From: Actinocatenispora sera
GTDB lineage: Bacteria > Actinomycetota > Actinomycetes > Mycobacteriales > Micromonosporaceae
Direction: 5' to 3'
Length of the DNA stretch: 64,000 nucleotides
Assembly: GCF_018324685.1 (NCBI RefSeq)
Contig: NZ_AP023354.1
Span: forward strand, 1,922,001-1,986,000
Shown here piece after piece: positions 1-9,331 of this stretch. The notes beneath the pieces were generated by a model. The model did no database searches. It saw only the letters and a program-made list of their open reading frames with translations, and was not told the DNA's origin. Position numbers and translations under genes: made by a program. Every line of letters begins with the position of its first letter. Position 1 is the first letter of the stretch.

Positions 1-572
1 CGCCCGGGTTCAGCCTGACCCGGCTGGGCACCGGCGACCGGTTGCGCGAGGCCGTCGGGGCGTTCGAACGCGTGCACCGCAACGCGACGAAGGCGACGGT
101 GCACGCGCCGGAGGGCCGGGTGGTGGAGACGCCGCGCAGCCGGACCGGCATCTTCGCCACCGAGCTGGCGCTGAACGCGATCGAGGAGATCCTGCTGCTC
201 GCCGCGGTGGTGCACGAGCAGCGCCGGACGCAGATGCTGGACCCGCGGATCCAGCAGGTGCTGGACCGGATCGTCGCCGACCCGGCCCGTCCGGTCACGG
301 TGGCCGAACTGGCCCGGGACGTCGCACTGTCCGCCTCCCGGCTGTCCCACCTGTTCCGCCGCGAGGTCGGCGACTCGATCGTGAACGTGGTGCTCGCGGT
401 GCGGTTGCGCAAGGCCGCGTCGCTGTTGGAGTTCTCCGACCGCGCCGTCGGCCGGATCGCCGCGGACACCGGGTTCTGTTCTCCGTACTACTTCAGCCGG
501 CAGTTCCACGCCCGGTACGGGCTGTCGCCCACGGCCTACCGCAGCCGGGTGCGCAGCCACCAACCGGTGTGA
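1..572 (+). CDS. AraC-family transcriptional regulator, 5' end outside window
   Basis: The reading frame is open from the first bases of the window to the stop at 570-572, so only the last 189 or so residues are present and the true start lies to the left. A TTG at 42 is an internal codon rather than a convincing start. The C-terminal hundred residues carry two helix-turn-helix motifs typical of AraC proteins: one around VAELARDVALSASRLSHLF and a second ending in the family signature F-x-S-x-x-YFSRQF near the stop, followed by the G-x-SPTAYR tail. The visible upstream part should belong to a cupin-type sensing domain. No ligand can be named. The next gene is on the same strand 204 bases downstream with its own start, so co-transcription is uncertain. 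Confidence 0.85.
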   Translation, partial: PGFSLTRLGTGDRLREAVGAFERVHRNATKATVHAPEGRVVETPRSRTGIFATELALNAIEEILLLAAVVHEQRRTQMLDPRIQQVLDRIVADPARPVTVAELARDVALSASRLSHLFRREVGDSIVNVVLAVRLRKAASLLEFSDRAVGRIAADTGFCSPYYFSRQFHARYGLSPTAYRSRVRSHQPV

Positions 573-776
573 CGCCACGGCGACGTGCCCGCAAGCTGGC
601 GGCGACGGCGGCAGCATCGGGCAAAACCGTAGCGCGACACGCTATGGGGCTGCCCGCCGGGCGCTCGTAGGGTCGTGGCGTGTGCTGCCCCGGCACACCA
701 CCTCCCAGCCGGCCCCTCATTGTCCACTGTGGACTCATTGACGGCTCGTGGGGTGCCCCGGGACGACGGGAGAGCC

Positions 777-2666
777 ATGCACGCCCCGATCAGTCGCCGT
801 ACGATCCTCGCCGCGGGCGGGGGCATCGCCGCCGCCACCGCCGTCGGCGGCACCGGACTCGCCACGGCTGCTGCGGCGGACCCGGCCAGTACCAACGGAT
901 ACGTCGACGTCCAGCTGCTGAACATCACCGACCTGCACGGGTACCTCCAGCCGCCGGCGGACGGCAGCGGTGGCCTCATCACCGGTGCCGGCGGCGCCAC
1001 GGTCCGGGTCGGCGGGGTCGCCTACCTCGCCAGTCACCTGAAGCGGATCAGGCGCAGCGATGCCAACTCGATCTTCTGCTCCGCCGGGGACAACTTCTCC
1101 GGCTGGCCGTACGAGGTCGACTCGCAGAACAACGAGCCCACCATCGAGGTCCTCAACAAGCTCGGGCTGCGCTTCTCCTCGGTCGGCAACCACGAGCTCG
1201 ACAAGAGCACCGACTTCCTGCTGCACCACATGCAGGACGGGCACCGTTACCCGTACGACGAGCCGTTCGTCGACTTCGTCGACTCCACCGGCCGGCGCTT
1301 CCACGGCGCGGACTGGACGTTCCACACCGGAAACGTGGTGCACCGGGACGGCAACCGGCTCGTTGCCCCGGCGTACAACATCGAGTACGTGGACGCCGGG
1401 CGCGGCCGCCGGATCCCGATCGGCTTCATCCACCTGACCGTCGAAGGCTGCGTGGAAGGCCCCGGCTTCAACTGCTCGTACCAGCCGACACTCGCCACCA
1501 CCGACCTGATCGCCGCGGCGAACCGGTCGGCCGCGGCGCTGAAACGCCGCGGCGTCAACGCGCTGATCGTGGTGATGCACGAGGGCGGGGTCGCCGGCAG
1601 CGACTACAACGCGGGTACCAACCCGACCGGGCCGGCGTTCGATCTCGCAGCGGTGGCCGACCCGGACATCGCCGCGATCGTCACCGGGCACTGGCACTGC
1701 CGGTTCAACATGATGGTGCCCGGACCGGACGGCGTGCCGCGGCCGGTCACCGAGGCCGGCTGCAACGGCCAGCTCGTCACCGAGGTCAACCTGAAGCTCG
1801 ATCCGTCGTCCGGCCGGTTCGTCCGCGAGCTGACCAGCGCCACCAACCACGCGGTGACCCGGGACGTCCCGGCCGATCCGGAGGTACGGGACATCGTCGA
1901 CTACTGGGTGGCCGCCGCGGATCGGCTGGCCGCCACCCCGATCGCCCGGCAGACCGGCGATCTGGTGCGCACCCCGAACGCCGACGGGGAGAGCACGCTC
2001 GGCAACTTCGTCGCCGACTTCATCCAGTGGGACGCCGAGCAGGACGGCCCGCGCGCCGCCGCCGAGTTCGCGTTCCTGCCGGTGCTGCCGCCGGTCGGGC
2101 GCAGCGCGCTGACCGGCGATCTGCCGTACGCCACGGAATCCAGCGAGGACGGCGTGATCTCCTACGGCGCGGCATGGCGGGCGTACGGGTTCGACTCGCC
2201 GATCGTCACGGTCACGATGACCGGCGATGCGTTCCGCCGCGGCCTGGAGCAGCAGTGGCAGACCCAGCCCGACGGTTCCGTGAAGTACGCGCCCGTCGCG
2301 GTCTCGCGCCAGGTCCGCTACCGCTACGACGTGACGAAGCCGGTCGGGCAGCGCATCGATCCGGCGACCGTGACGATCGACGGCGCGCCGCTCGACCCGG
2401 ACCGCGGCTACCGGGTCGCGACCAACGCGTACACGGTGCTCGCCTACGACGGCTACCCGGCGTTCACCGAGTACACCGACGCGGTGCGGCACAGCCTCGA
2501 CCACGAGGGCTTCATCCGGTACCTGCGGCTGCGCAAGGTGGTGTCGCCGCCGGCGCTGGGCCGTGCCCGGTCGGCGACCGGGGAGCACGCGCCGTCCGAC
2601 ACCCCGCCCACCGGGTCGGGGTCGGACGCCCGGCCCGAGCCACCCGGCGAGCCCAGCTCCCGCTGA
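777..2666 (+). CDS. Tat-exported 5'-nucleotidase / 2',3'-cyclic phosphodiesterase family metallophosphatase
   Basis: The 629-residue product has a twin-arginine signal (SRRTIL followed by an Ala/Gly-rich stretch to about residue 38), so it should be exported folded. The N-terminal calcineurin-like domain shows metal-binding motifs in order: ITDLHG near residue 45, SAGDNFSG, VGNHELD, VVMHEGG and TGHWHCRF. The C-terminal half matches the 5'-nucleotidase C domain, with an STLGNFVADF motif and a substrate-pocket stretch around YGFDSPIVTVTMTG. Enzymes of this type hydrolyse nucleotides outside the membrane to salvage phosphate and nucleosides. The ATG at 777 was chosen because GGGAGAG lies just upstream and the Tat motif follows at once; an in-frame codon at 675 would put an unrelated segment before the signal. 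The extreme C-terminus is Pro/Ser/Gly rich. The exact substrate is unknown. Confidence 0.85.
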   Translation: MHAPISRRTILAAGGGIAAATAVGGTGLATAAAADPASTNGYVDVQLLNITDLHGYLQPPADGSGGLITGAGGATVRVGGVAYLASHLKRIRRSDANSIFCSAGDNFSGWPYEVDSQNNEPTIEVLNKLGLRFSSVGNHELDKSTDFLLHHMQDGHRYPYDEPFVDFVDSTGRRFHGADWTFHTGNVVHRDGNRLVAPAYNIEYVDAGRGRRIPIGFIHLTVEGCVEGPGFNCSYQPTLATTDLIAAANRSAAALKRRGVNALIVVMHEGGVAGSDYNAGTNPTGPAFDLAAVADPDIAAIVTGHWHCRFNMMVPGPDGVPRPVTEAGCNGQLVTEVNLKLDPSSGRFVRELTSATNHAVTRDVPADPEVRDIVDYWVAAADRLAATPIARQTGDLVRTPNADGESTLGNFVADFIQWDAEQDGPRAAAEFAFLPVLPPVGRSALTGDLPYATESSEDGVISYGAAWRAYGFDSPIVTVTMTGDAFRRGLEQQWQTQPDGSVKYAPVAVSRQVRYRYDVTKPVGQRIDPATVTIDGAPLDPDRGYRVATNAYTVLAYDGYPAFTEYTDAVRHSLDHEGFIRYLRLRKVVSPPALGRARSATGEHAPSDTPPTGSGSDARPEPPGEPSSR

Positions 2667-2835
2667 CCCACCCGGCGGTCCGGCCGGCGGCGCGCTCCGC
2701 CTGTGCCGGGCCGCTCGGCGGGGCGGGCGGTGAATCGGGCCGCCGGTGCGCCGGGCGGAGGTTCGGTTCGTGCCGGGCCGCTCGCGGGTCGGCGGTGACC
2801 GGCTCGTGTCGCGTGGGCGGGCAGGCGGCCTCGGG

Positions 2836-3828
2836 TCAGGCCGGCAGGCCCAGGTCGGCGAGGTCGATGCCGGCCGGACGCAGCAGCCAGTGGTGGCCGC
2901 CCAGTCCGGTCGGGTCGGTCACTTCGGCGGCGTGCGTGGCCGCCGCCAGCGCGCGCAGGTACCCGGCCGGGTCGGTCGCCGCGTCCGCGAGCGGCGGCCG
3001 GGCCCCGGTGACCCCGAGCGCGCGCAGCGCCTCGCGCTGGCGTACCAGCAGATCGCCCGGGGCGAGCAGGGAGTCCCAGGCCACGTGCGCGGTCAGGTCG
3101 GTCGACCCGTCCGGTACCGGCGGCACCTGCCGGCCGTCGCGGTAGCCGGTCAGCGTGCCCGGGTACGGCCGGGCGCCGGCATGGTGACCGTAGTCGACGG
3201 CGACCGCGACGCCCCGTACCAGCCGGGCGGTGGCGTCGGCCCACGCGTCGTCTCGTGGATGACCGATCTCGGCGCGCGCCCCCGGCCCGGCCAGCGGCCA
3301 GTGACGGTCGAGCCAGCCGGCGTCCCGGCCGGTCAGCGGCGGGCCGAGTGTCTCGGCGCCGGTCGCCGGGTCGACCAGGACGAGCCGCGGCACCCCGTCC
3401 GGCCCGGCCTCGGCCACGTCCACCGGTACGTTGTCGAGCCACTCGGTGGCCAGCAGCAGCCCGGTGACCTGTGCCGGTAGCTCGTGCCGCCAGTCGACCG
3501 GGGACGGCAGCAGCCGGGGACGCGGTGCGAGATCGACGCCGGTGTACCGGACCCGGCCGGCCAGTTCGGTGGGCGTACCCGCAGCGAGCGCGGTCAGCAG
3601 CTCGCCGCCACCGGCGCCCACGTCGACCACGTCCAGGCGCGCCGGTCGGCCGAGCGCCGCGTCCAGCCGTACCAGCAGGGCGCCGATCGCGCGGGCCATC
3701 GGCACCGTCTGCGCGCTGGTCCGGAAGTGCCCGGCCGGCCCGGCGCCGGTGGTGAAGAACCCCTGATCGCCGTACAGCGCCGTCTCCATCGCCGTCCGCC
3801 ACCGCACCGGAGCGCCCGTGTCCGCCAT
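2836..3828 (-). CDS. MidA-like SAM-dependent methyltransferase (DUF185 family)
   Basis: This 330-residue protein has the signature of the MidA/NDUFAF7 family: an N-terminal ALYGDQGFFTT-like segment, then FRTSAQ, then the SAM-binding loop VDVGAGGGELL near residue 70. In mitochondria the family methylates a complex I subunit. The bacterial role is unsettled, so the target here is not known. The ATG at 3828 is preferred because the open frame further upstream becomes low-complexity and runs into the divergent kinase gene. It converges with the 5'-nucleotidase gene across about 170 bases of GC-rich DNA in which I see no clear terminator. Family assignment is fairly sure, substrate is not. Confidence 0.75.
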   Translation of the reverse strand: MADTGAPVRWRTAMETALYGDQGFFTTGAGPAGHFRTSAQTVPMARAIGALLVRLDAALGRPARLDVVDVGAGGGELLTALAAGTPTELAGRVRYTGVDLAPRPRLLPSPVDWRHELPAQVTGLLLATEWLDNVPVDVAEAGPDGVPRLVLVDPATGAETLGPPLTGRDAGWLDRHWPLAGPGARAEIGHPRDDAWADATARLVRGVAVAVDYGHHAGARPYPGTLTGYRDGRQVPPVPDGSTDLTAHVAWDSLLAPGDLLVRQREALRALGVTGARPPLADAATDPAGYLRALAAATHAAEVTDPTGLGGHHWLLRPAGIDLADLGLPA

Positions 3829-3892
3829 CCCACCATCCTGCCGCCCGGCCCGCCGGCCGGCCCGCTCCGGCGCGGGCGGGCCGGCACGTACC

Positions 3893-5371
3893 GTGGCACT
3901 GGTGTTGGGGTGGATCCGGCGGGCCTTCCGGCTGCCGCTTCGGTCGGTGGCGTTCGACGCGTCCGCCGCGGCGATCGTGGCCGCCTTCTCCGGTTTCGTA
4001 CTGTTCGCGAGCGAGTGGTGGAGCGGCCTGATCGGGTTCGGGATGGCCGTCACGCTGCTGCCGCGGCGGCGCTGGCCGGTCCCGGCGTTCGCGGTCATCT
4101 GCGTGCTCGGGCTGCTGCAGCTGATCCTCGCCGGCCGGATCCAGGCGTACGACATCGCCGTGCTGCTGGCGATGTACACGGTGGTGAAGTACGCGGACCG
4201 GATGGCCTGGGCGTGGCTCGCCGCGGCGACCGTCGTCGTCGGCTGCGCCGTCTTCGGCCTGATCGGCAACGGCACGCCGCCGGAGACCTGGTACCGGCGC
4301 GGCGCCACGCTGCTGATCTGGGCGATCCCGGTCTGGCTGACCGGTCTGGTGCTGCGCACCCGCCGCCTCTACGTGCGCAGCCTGGAGGAACGTGCCCGTA
4401 CCGCCGAGCAGGAGCGCGACCAGCGGGCCCGGCTGGCCGTCTCCGACGAGCGCAGCCGCATCGCCCGGGAACTGCACGACGTGGTCGCGCACAGCCTCGC
4501 CGTGATGATCGCCCAGGCCGACGGTGCCTCGTACGCGCTCGCCGGCGATCCGGCCACCGCCCGGGACGCCGTGCGTACCGTCGCCGACACCGGCCGCGGC
4601 GCGCTCGCCGAGATGCGCCGGCTGGTCGCCGTGCTGCGCGACCGCGGTGCCGACGACCCGGCCGCCGACCGCCGGACCGAGCGGCTCAACGACCTGTCCG
4701 TCCTGCTCGACGGGTTCCAGCGGGCCGGGCTGCGGGTCGCGGTGACCACCTCGGGCCGGCCCCGGCCGCTGCCGCACGGCCTCGAACTCGCCGGGTACCG
4801 GATCGTGCAGGAGTCGCTGACCAACGTGCTCAAGCACGCCGGCGCCGGCACGGACACCACCGTGGAGATCCGGTACCGGTCGGAATCGGTCACCGTCACC
4901 GTGCTCGACGGCGGCTCGCTCGACTCGGCGGTACCGGACCCGGTGCCCGGCGGCCACGGCCTGCTCGGCATGCGCGAACGGGTCGGTGTCTACGGCGGTA
5001 CGTTCTCCGCCGGCCCGCGCCGCGGCGCCCCGGGATGGCAGGTCACCGCCACCCTCCCGATCCCTGCCGACGCCAGCTCCCCGCCGGATCCCGAGCACGC
5101 GACCACACCACCGGCCCCGCGCGAGGCCTGCACCGAGGCAGATCCCGGCCCCGCCGCCTCGCTGTCGGGCCCGGGCGGTGCCGCCTCGCCGTCGGATTCT
5201 GGCGACCGCGCCACGCTGCCGGATCGCGCCGACCCCGCGGTACCGGACCTCGGCGCGCCGGCCGAGCCCGGCGCGCCCGGGGCCGCGCCGGGTGGCTCGA
5301 TGGCCGGCGAACCGGCCCCGCACGGTACGGTCGGCGCACGGCCGGCGAGGGAAGGGCAGCAACTCCGATGA
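3893..5371 (+). CDS. Two-component sensor histidine kinase, NarL/DesK type
   Basis: The 492-residue protein begins with several hydrophobic segments (roughly residues 15-145), giving a membrane sensor with little extracytoplasmic sequence. A coiled linker leads to a HisKA_3 dimerisation motif, RIARELHDVVAHSL, whose phospho-accepting histidine is about residue 195. The ATP-binding domain follows, with QESLTNVLKHA and the GHGLLGMRERV motif. After about residue 395 there is a roughly 95-residue Pro/Ala/Ser-rich tail not typical of the family. GTG at 3893 is chosen because it opens the first hydrophobic region; GTG at 3902 is also possible, and an ATG at 3818 would overlap the divergent methyltransferase gene. 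Its stop overlaps the response-regulator start (ATGA), so the two are translationally coupled. The stimulus is unknown. Confidence 0.9.
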   Translation: MALVLGWIRRAFRLPLRSVAFDASAAAIVAAFSGFVLFASEWWSGLIGFGMAVTLLPRRRWPVPAFAVICVLGLLQLILAGRIQAYDIAVLLAMYTVVKYADRMAWAWLAAATVVVGCAVFGLIGNGTPPETWYRRGATLLIWAIPVWLTGLVLRTRRLYVRSLEERARTAEQERDQRARLAVSDERSRIARELHDVVAHSLAVMIAQADGASYALAGDPATARDAVRTVADTGRGALAEMRRLVAVLRDRGADDPAADRRTERLNDLSVLLDGFQRAGLRVAVTTSGRPRPLPHGLELAGYRIVQESLTNVLKHAGAGTDTTVEIRYRSESVTVTVLDGGSLDSAVPDPVPGGHGLLGMRERVGVYGGTFSAGPRRGAPGWQVTATLPIPADASSPPDPEHATTPPAPREACTEADPGPAASLSGPGGAASPSDSGDRATLPDRADPAVPDLGAPAEPGAPGAAPGGSMAGEPAPHGTVGARPAREGQQLR

Positions 5372-6033
5372 CGATCCGGGTGGTGCTGGTCGACGACCAG
5401 GAGCTGGTCCGCGCCGGGTTCCGGATGGTGCTCGGCGCGCAGCCGGACATCGAGGTCGTCGGCGAGGCGGGCGACGGCGCGGCGGCACTGGCACTGCTCG
5501 ACCGGGTGGCCGCGGACGTCGTGGTGATGGACCTGCGGATGCCGCTGCTGGACGGTGTCGAGGCCACTCGCCGGCTGCTCGCCGACTCGCGTCCGGACCG
5601 CCCCCGGGTGCTCGCCCTGACCACCTTCGACACCGACGAGGACGCGTTCGCCGCGCTGCACGCCGGCGCCAGCGGTTTCCTGCTGAAGAACGTGCCGCCG
5701 GAGGACCTGCTCACCGCGATCCGCGTCGTCGCGTCCGGTGACTCCGTCGTCGCGCCGCGGGTCACCCGCCGGCTGCTCGACCGGTTCGCCGGGGAACTGA
5801 CCGCCCCGCCGCGGCCCGACACCCGCCTCGGCACCCTGACCGAGCGGGAACGCCAGGTGCTGCTGCTCGTCGCCGAGGGGCTCTCGAACGCCGAGATCGC
5901 CGAGCGGCTCGTGGTCGCCGAGGCGACCGTCAAGACGCACATCGGCCGGATCCTGACCAAGCTCGACCTGCGCGACCGCGTCCAGGCCGTCGTCTTCGCG
6001 TACGAGACCGGCCTGGTCCGCCCCGGCACCTGA
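5368..6033 (+). CDS. LuxR/NarL-type response regulator
   Basis: The 221-residue regulator starts at the ATG that overlaps the kinase stop by four bases. The receiver domain shows the acidic pocket VDDQ (residues 8-11), the phospho-acceptor Asp55 in VVMDLRMP, and the conserved lysine in FLLKNVPP. A LuxR-type helix-turn-helix occupies the last sixty-five residues, beginning LTERERQVLLLVAEG and including the recognition helix around VAEATVKTHIGRIL. It is the obvious partner of the kinase just upstream. No target site was recognised nearby. Confidence 0.93.
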   Translation: MTIRVVLVDDQELVRAGFRMVLGAQPDIEVVGEAGDGAAALALLDRVAADVVVMDLRMPLLDGVEATRRLLADSRPDRPRVLALTTFDTDEDAFAALHAGASGFLLKNVPPEDLLTAIRVVASGDSVVAPRVTRRLLDRFAGELTAPPRPDTRLGTLTERERQVLLLVAEGLSNAEIAERLVVAEATVKTHIGRILTKLDLRDRVQAVVFAYETGLVRPGT

Positions 6034-6116
6034 CCGCATCGTCGTCGGCGACGGCGCGGGCAGCGCGTGCGGGGTGCGGCGGCCGCCGCGCCGGGGCGAC
6101 GACGGGGCGGGCGCGG

Positions 6117-7160
6117 TCAGCGCGCCGCGAGTATCGCGTCGAGCAGGGGTGCGGGGCCGGAACGGAAGACGTCGACGGCGGGCAGCCCGGTCTCGCCGGT
6201 GGCCGCGGCGATCGCGTCGGCCGCCTCGGACTCGGACAGGTGGCCGGTGTTCAGCGCGATCGCGACCACCCGGGCGGCGGGCCCGCCGCCCCAGGTGGCG
6301 GCCGCCTCGTTCATCGCCACCACCTGCGGCAGCGGCGGGATCGGCAGCGGCAGGTGGCCCAGGTCGCGGGCGCCGGCGATGTGGCAGAGCACCAGGGCGT
6401 CCGGTGCGGTGCCGTGCAGCAGGCCGAGGCTGACCCCGGAGTACCAGGGATGGTTGAGGGCGGCCTGCCCCTCCACGAAGACGAGGTCGTGCTCGGCGGT
6501 GGCCGCGCACACGTGCTGGTGCATCAGGGTCGGCAGGAAGTCGGCCACCACGTGATCGGCCGGTACGCCGTCGCCGGCGACCAGGATGCCAGTCTGTCCG
6601 GTCGCGACGAACCGGGAGGACAGGCCGCGGCGGGCGGCCTCGCGGTCGAGCTCGACCATCGTGGTCATCTTTCCCGCGTTGCAGTCGGAGCCGACGGCGA
6701 GCACGGTGTGGCTGCCGGGTCGGTGGGTGCTCCCCGCGGTACCGACCCGGACGTCCTGCTGCGGTGGCCGGCGCAGGTCCCAGATCTGCCGGCCGGCCCG
6801 GTCGGCGGCGGCGGACAGCTCCGGGTCGTCGCCGAGCTGGTGGTGCAGCCCGCAGACCACGTCGAGTTTCGCCTCCAGCGCGGCGAGGATGCGATCACGC
6901 AGGCCCGGCGGGAGCGTCGACTGCATCGGCGAGATGCCCACGACGAACGTGTCCGGCCCGTACCGCAGGGCCGCGTCCAGGTCGTCGACGACCGGGATCG
7001 CCGGCACCCGCGGATCCCCGGTACGGTCCCGGGCGGTCCGGCCGGAGTGCGCGCTGTCGATCACCGCCACCACGTCGTCCGACCGGTACCGCAGCGCGCC
7101 GAGCGCGAGCTTGGGGCCCGTGCCGTCGAAGACGCCCTCGGCGTCGATCACCATCCGCAC
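6117..7160 (-). CDS. DgcN/DUF1611-family protein (P-loop N-acyltransferase-like)
   Basis: The product, about 347 residues, matches the DUF1611 family, now typified by DgcN, a D-glutamate N-acetyltransferase. An N-terminal domain carries VDDLDAAL and GISPMQSTLP. The C-terminal domain is a P-loop fold with GSDCNAGKMTT at residues 157-167, and the family motifs TGQTGILV and VEGQAALNHP follow. In other bacteria dgcN sits beside dgcA, an epimerase, in a D-amino-acid pathway. No dgcA lies in this window, so the role here is uncertain. The GTG at 7160 is preferred because GGAAGGGG lies seven bases upstream; the ATG at 7154 is the alternative. The gene is divergent from the pantothenate/NAD operon. 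Confidence 0.75.
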   Translation of the reverse strand: MRMVIDAEGVFDGTGPKLALGALRYRSDDVVAVIDSAHSGRTARDRTGDPRVPAIPVVDDLDAALRYGPDTFVVGISPMQSTLPPGLRDRILAALEAKLDVVCGLHHQLGDDPELSAAADRAGRQIWDLRRPPQQDVRVGTAGSTHRPGSHTVLAVGSDCNAGKMTTMVELDREAARRGLSSRFVATGQTGILVAGDGVPADHVVADFLPTLMHQHVCAATAEHDLVFVEGQAALNHPWYSGVSLGLLHGTAPDALVLCHIAGARDLGHLPLPIPPLPQVVAMNEAAATWGGGPAARVVAIALNTGHLSESEAADAIAAATGETGLPAVDVFRSGPAPLLDAILAAR

Positions 7161-7426
7161 CGCTGTGCCCCTTCCGTCACCGTCCCGCGCCGTCGGCCGG
7201 TGCTTCCCGCCCAACTGCGTCGGGCACACCTTAGAGCGTGTGCCACGCAGATGCACTCGGCCCAGGGGGCGAACCGCCGGAACCGCCGCAGAACGCCCAG
7301 CGCGATGAGAACTTACCCACAGGCCGGATTCTCGGGCCCGTGAACGATGCCACAAGCTGTGTCGGGCCCGCACCGGGGCGGGCAATACTTGCCGTGACCG
7401 GTACCTGTAGGAGGACTGGATCTTCG

Positions 7427-7495
7427 ATGAACATGGCAATGACCGGCCGGCGGCCGGCGAGGGGTGCGGTGGTCACCGGGCGGAGGCGGCCGTGA
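7427..7495 (+). CDS. Possible 22-residue leader peptide of the pan/nad operon
   Basis: A short frame, ATG at 7427 to TGA at 7493-7495, encodes 22 residues beginning [15 protein letters not shown] and rich in arginine. It is preceded by AGGAGG at 7409-7414, although the twelve-base gap to the ATG is long. Its stop overlaps the GTG start of the DUF2520 gene (GTGA), so translation could be coupled. A small inverted repeat, GGCAATACTTGCC, lies at 7381-7393 and could be an operator or part of a 5' structure. There is no run of codons suggesting classical attenuation. It may be non-coding with a chance open frame. Confidence 0.35.
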   Translation: MNMAMTGRRPARGAVVTGRRRP

Positions 7496-8409
7496 GCCCG
7501 AGCGGGCCGAGTCCGCAGGACCGGCCGGGGCGGCTCTCGGTCGGGGTGATCGGCGCCGGCCGGGTGGGCTCGGTGCTGGCCGCGGCGCTGCGCCGGGCCG
7601 GCCATTCGGTGTCCGGCGCGACGGCCGTGTCGGCGGCGTCGGTGGCACGGGTCGAGCGGCTGCTCCCCGGTACCCCGATCCGGCCGGCCGACGAGGTGGC
7701 GGCGTCCGCCGACCTGCTGCTGCTCGGGGTGCCGGACGACGCGCTGCGCGGGCTGGTCGAGGGGCTGGCCGCGACCGACGCGTTCCGAGCCGGGCAGCTG
7801 ATCGTGCACCCGAGCGGGGCGTACGGGATCGACGTGCTGGAGCCGGTTCTCGCGCACGGCGGCCTGCCGATGGCGCTGCATCCGGCGATGACGTTCACCG
7901 GCCGGCCCGAGGATCTGGAGCGGCTGTCCGACGTGTCGTTCGGGGTGACCGCGCCCGAACCGCTGCGGCCGGCGGCCGAGGTGCTCGTCCTGGAGATGGG
8001 CGGGGAGCCGCAGTGGGTGGCCGAGGAGCACCGACCGCTCTACCACGCCGCCCTGACGCACGGCGCGAACCACCTGGTGACGCTCGTGAACGAGGCGGTC
8101 GACCTGCTTCGCCAGGCCGGCGTGGTGCATCCGGAGCGGATGATCGCGCCGCTGCTGTCCGCCGCGCTGGACAACACGCTGCGGTTGGGCGACGCCGCGC
8201 TGACCGGCCCGGTGTCCCGCGGCGACGCCGGTACGGTGCGGCGGCACGTCGCGGCGGTCGGCGCGCAGGCGCCGGACTCGGTCGCCGCCTACCTGGCCCT
8301 GGCCCGGCGCACCGCCGACCGGGCGATCGCGGCCGGCCGGTTGCGGCCGACCGATGCGGAGGCGCTGCTCGGCGTGCTGGCCGAGCGTACGGATCGGACC
8401 GGATCATGA
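7492..8409 (+). CDS. Rossmann-fold protein with DUF2520 domain, candidate ketopantoate reductase-like enzyme
   Basis: The 305-residue protein has an N-terminal NAD(P)-binding fold with [12 protein letters not shown] near residue 18 and a C-terminal helical DUF2520 domain. The architecture resembles 6-phosphogluconate, pyrroline-carboxylate and ketopantoate reductases. It is the first full gene of the operon and overlaps panC by four bases. The same neighbour occurs upstream of panC in mycobacteria. No panE is visible in the window, so it is a reasonable, unproven candidate for the ketopantoate reduction that feeds PanC. GTG at 7492 has GGAGG a few bases upstream. Confidence 0.8.
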   Translation: MSPSGPSPQDRPGRLSVGVIGAGRVGSVLAAALRRAGHSVSGATAVSAASVARVERLLPGTPIRPADEVAASADLLLLGVPDDALRGLVEGLAATDAFRAGQLIVHPSGAYGIDVLEPVLAHGGLPMALHPAMTFTGRPEDLERLSDVSFGVTAPEPLRPAAEVLVLEMGGEPQWVAEEHRPLYHAALTHGANHLVTLVNEAVDLLRQAGVVHPERMIAPLLSAALDNTLRLGDAALTGPVSRGDAGTVRRHVAAVGAQAPDSVAAYLALARRTADRAIAAGRLRPTDAEALLGVLAERTDRTGS

Positions 8410-9323
8410 TCGTGGTGCGGGACAAGGACACGCTGCACAAGGTCCGAAGTGGACTGTCCGGTGTGGTCGGGGTGGTGATGACGATGGGCGCGCTGCACGA
8501 CGGGCACCGGGCGCTGATCGAGGCGGCCCGCGCGCAGTGCGACGCGGTGCTGGTGACGATCTTCGTCAACCCGCTGCAGTTCGGCCCGAACGAGGACCTG
8601 GACCGCTACCCGAGGCCGCTGGACGACGACCTCGCGCTGAGCGAGCAGGCCGGTGTCGACGTCGTCTTCGCGCCGAACGAGGCGGAGATGTACCCGAGCT
8701 GGCCGCCGGCGGTACGGGTCGATCCCGGTCCGCTGGGTCGCGAGCTGGAGGGTGCGAGCCGGCCCGGCTTCTTCGACGGGGTGCTGACCGTCGTGCTCAA
8801 GCTGCTGCACCTGACGGCGCCGCACGCGGTGTTCTTCGGCGAGAAGGACTACCAGCAGCTGGCGCTGGTCCGGCGGATGGTGCGCGACCTGGACGTGCGT
8901 ACCGACGCCGCACCGGTACGGGTCGTCGGGGTGCCGACGATCCGGGAGCCGAGCGGGCTGGCCCGCTCCAGCCGCAACTCCTACCTGTCCGGGCCCGACC
9001 GGGATGCGGCGCTGGCGCTGTCCGCGGCGTTGCGGGCGGGCGCCGAGGCGGCGGTCGGCGGCCCGGTGGCGGCGCTCGCCGCGGCCCGGGTGGTGCTCGA
9101 CGCGGCGCCGGTCGAGCTGGACTACCTGACGTTGACCGGCCCCGACCTGGGGCCGGCACCCGAGGTGGGCCCGGGGCGGCTGCTCGTCGCCGCCCGCGTC
9201 GGTACCACCCGGCTGATCGACAACCTGCACGTCGACTTGGGGCCTGACTCAGAATCCCGCGGGCCGGCTGCGGGTTCCAAGACGGGCCCTGGTGGCCACA
9301 AGCCGTCCACGGCGCAGGAGTAG
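8406..9323 (+). CDS. panC: Pantothenate synthetase
   Basis: PanC condenses pantoate with beta-alanine using ATP to make pantothenate in the cytoplasm. The 305-residue protein shows the family landmarks: [10 protein letters not shown] at residues 25-34 (the HIGH-like nucleotide motif), [18 protein letters not shown] for pantoate binding, [10 protein letters not shown], and SSRNSYLS at residues 188-195 as the second ATP motif. After the usual end of the enzyme there is a polar tail of about 28 residues. The ATG overlaps the DUF2520 stop (ATGA) and panD follows after eight bases, so the gene is mid-operon. Confidence 0.97.
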   Translation: MIVVRDKDTLHKVRSGLSGVVGVVMTMGALHDGHRALIEAARAQCDAVLVTIFVNPLQFGPNEDLDRYPRPLDDDLALSEQAGVDVVFAPNEAEMYPSWPPAVRVDPGPLGRELEGASRPGFFDGVLTVVLKLLHLTAPHAVFFGEKDYQQLALVRRMVRDLDVRTDAAPVRVVGVPTIREPSGLARSSRNSYLSGPDRDAALALSAALRAGAEAAVGGPVAALAAARVVLDAAPVELDYLTLTGPDLGPAPEVGPGRLLVAARVGTTRLIDNLHVDLGPDSESRGPAAGSKTGPGGHKPSTAQE

Positions 9324-9331
9324 GGGAGACC

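Noticed and set aside
735-2588. A minus-strand frame opposite the 5'-nucleotidase gene
   Set aside because: Antisense of a well-supported gene, without motifs or a start signal.
3818-3892. An ATG at 3818 as start of the histidine kinase
   Set aside because: It would overlap the divergent methyltransferase start and add a Pro/Arg-rich segment before the membrane helices; GTG at 3893 fits better.
2453-5494. A minus-strand frame of about 1000 codons
   Set aside because: It crosses the 5'-nucleotidase end, the MidA-like gene in a different frame and the kinase gene. Arg/Pro/Gly-rich composition and no motif mark it as a shadow.
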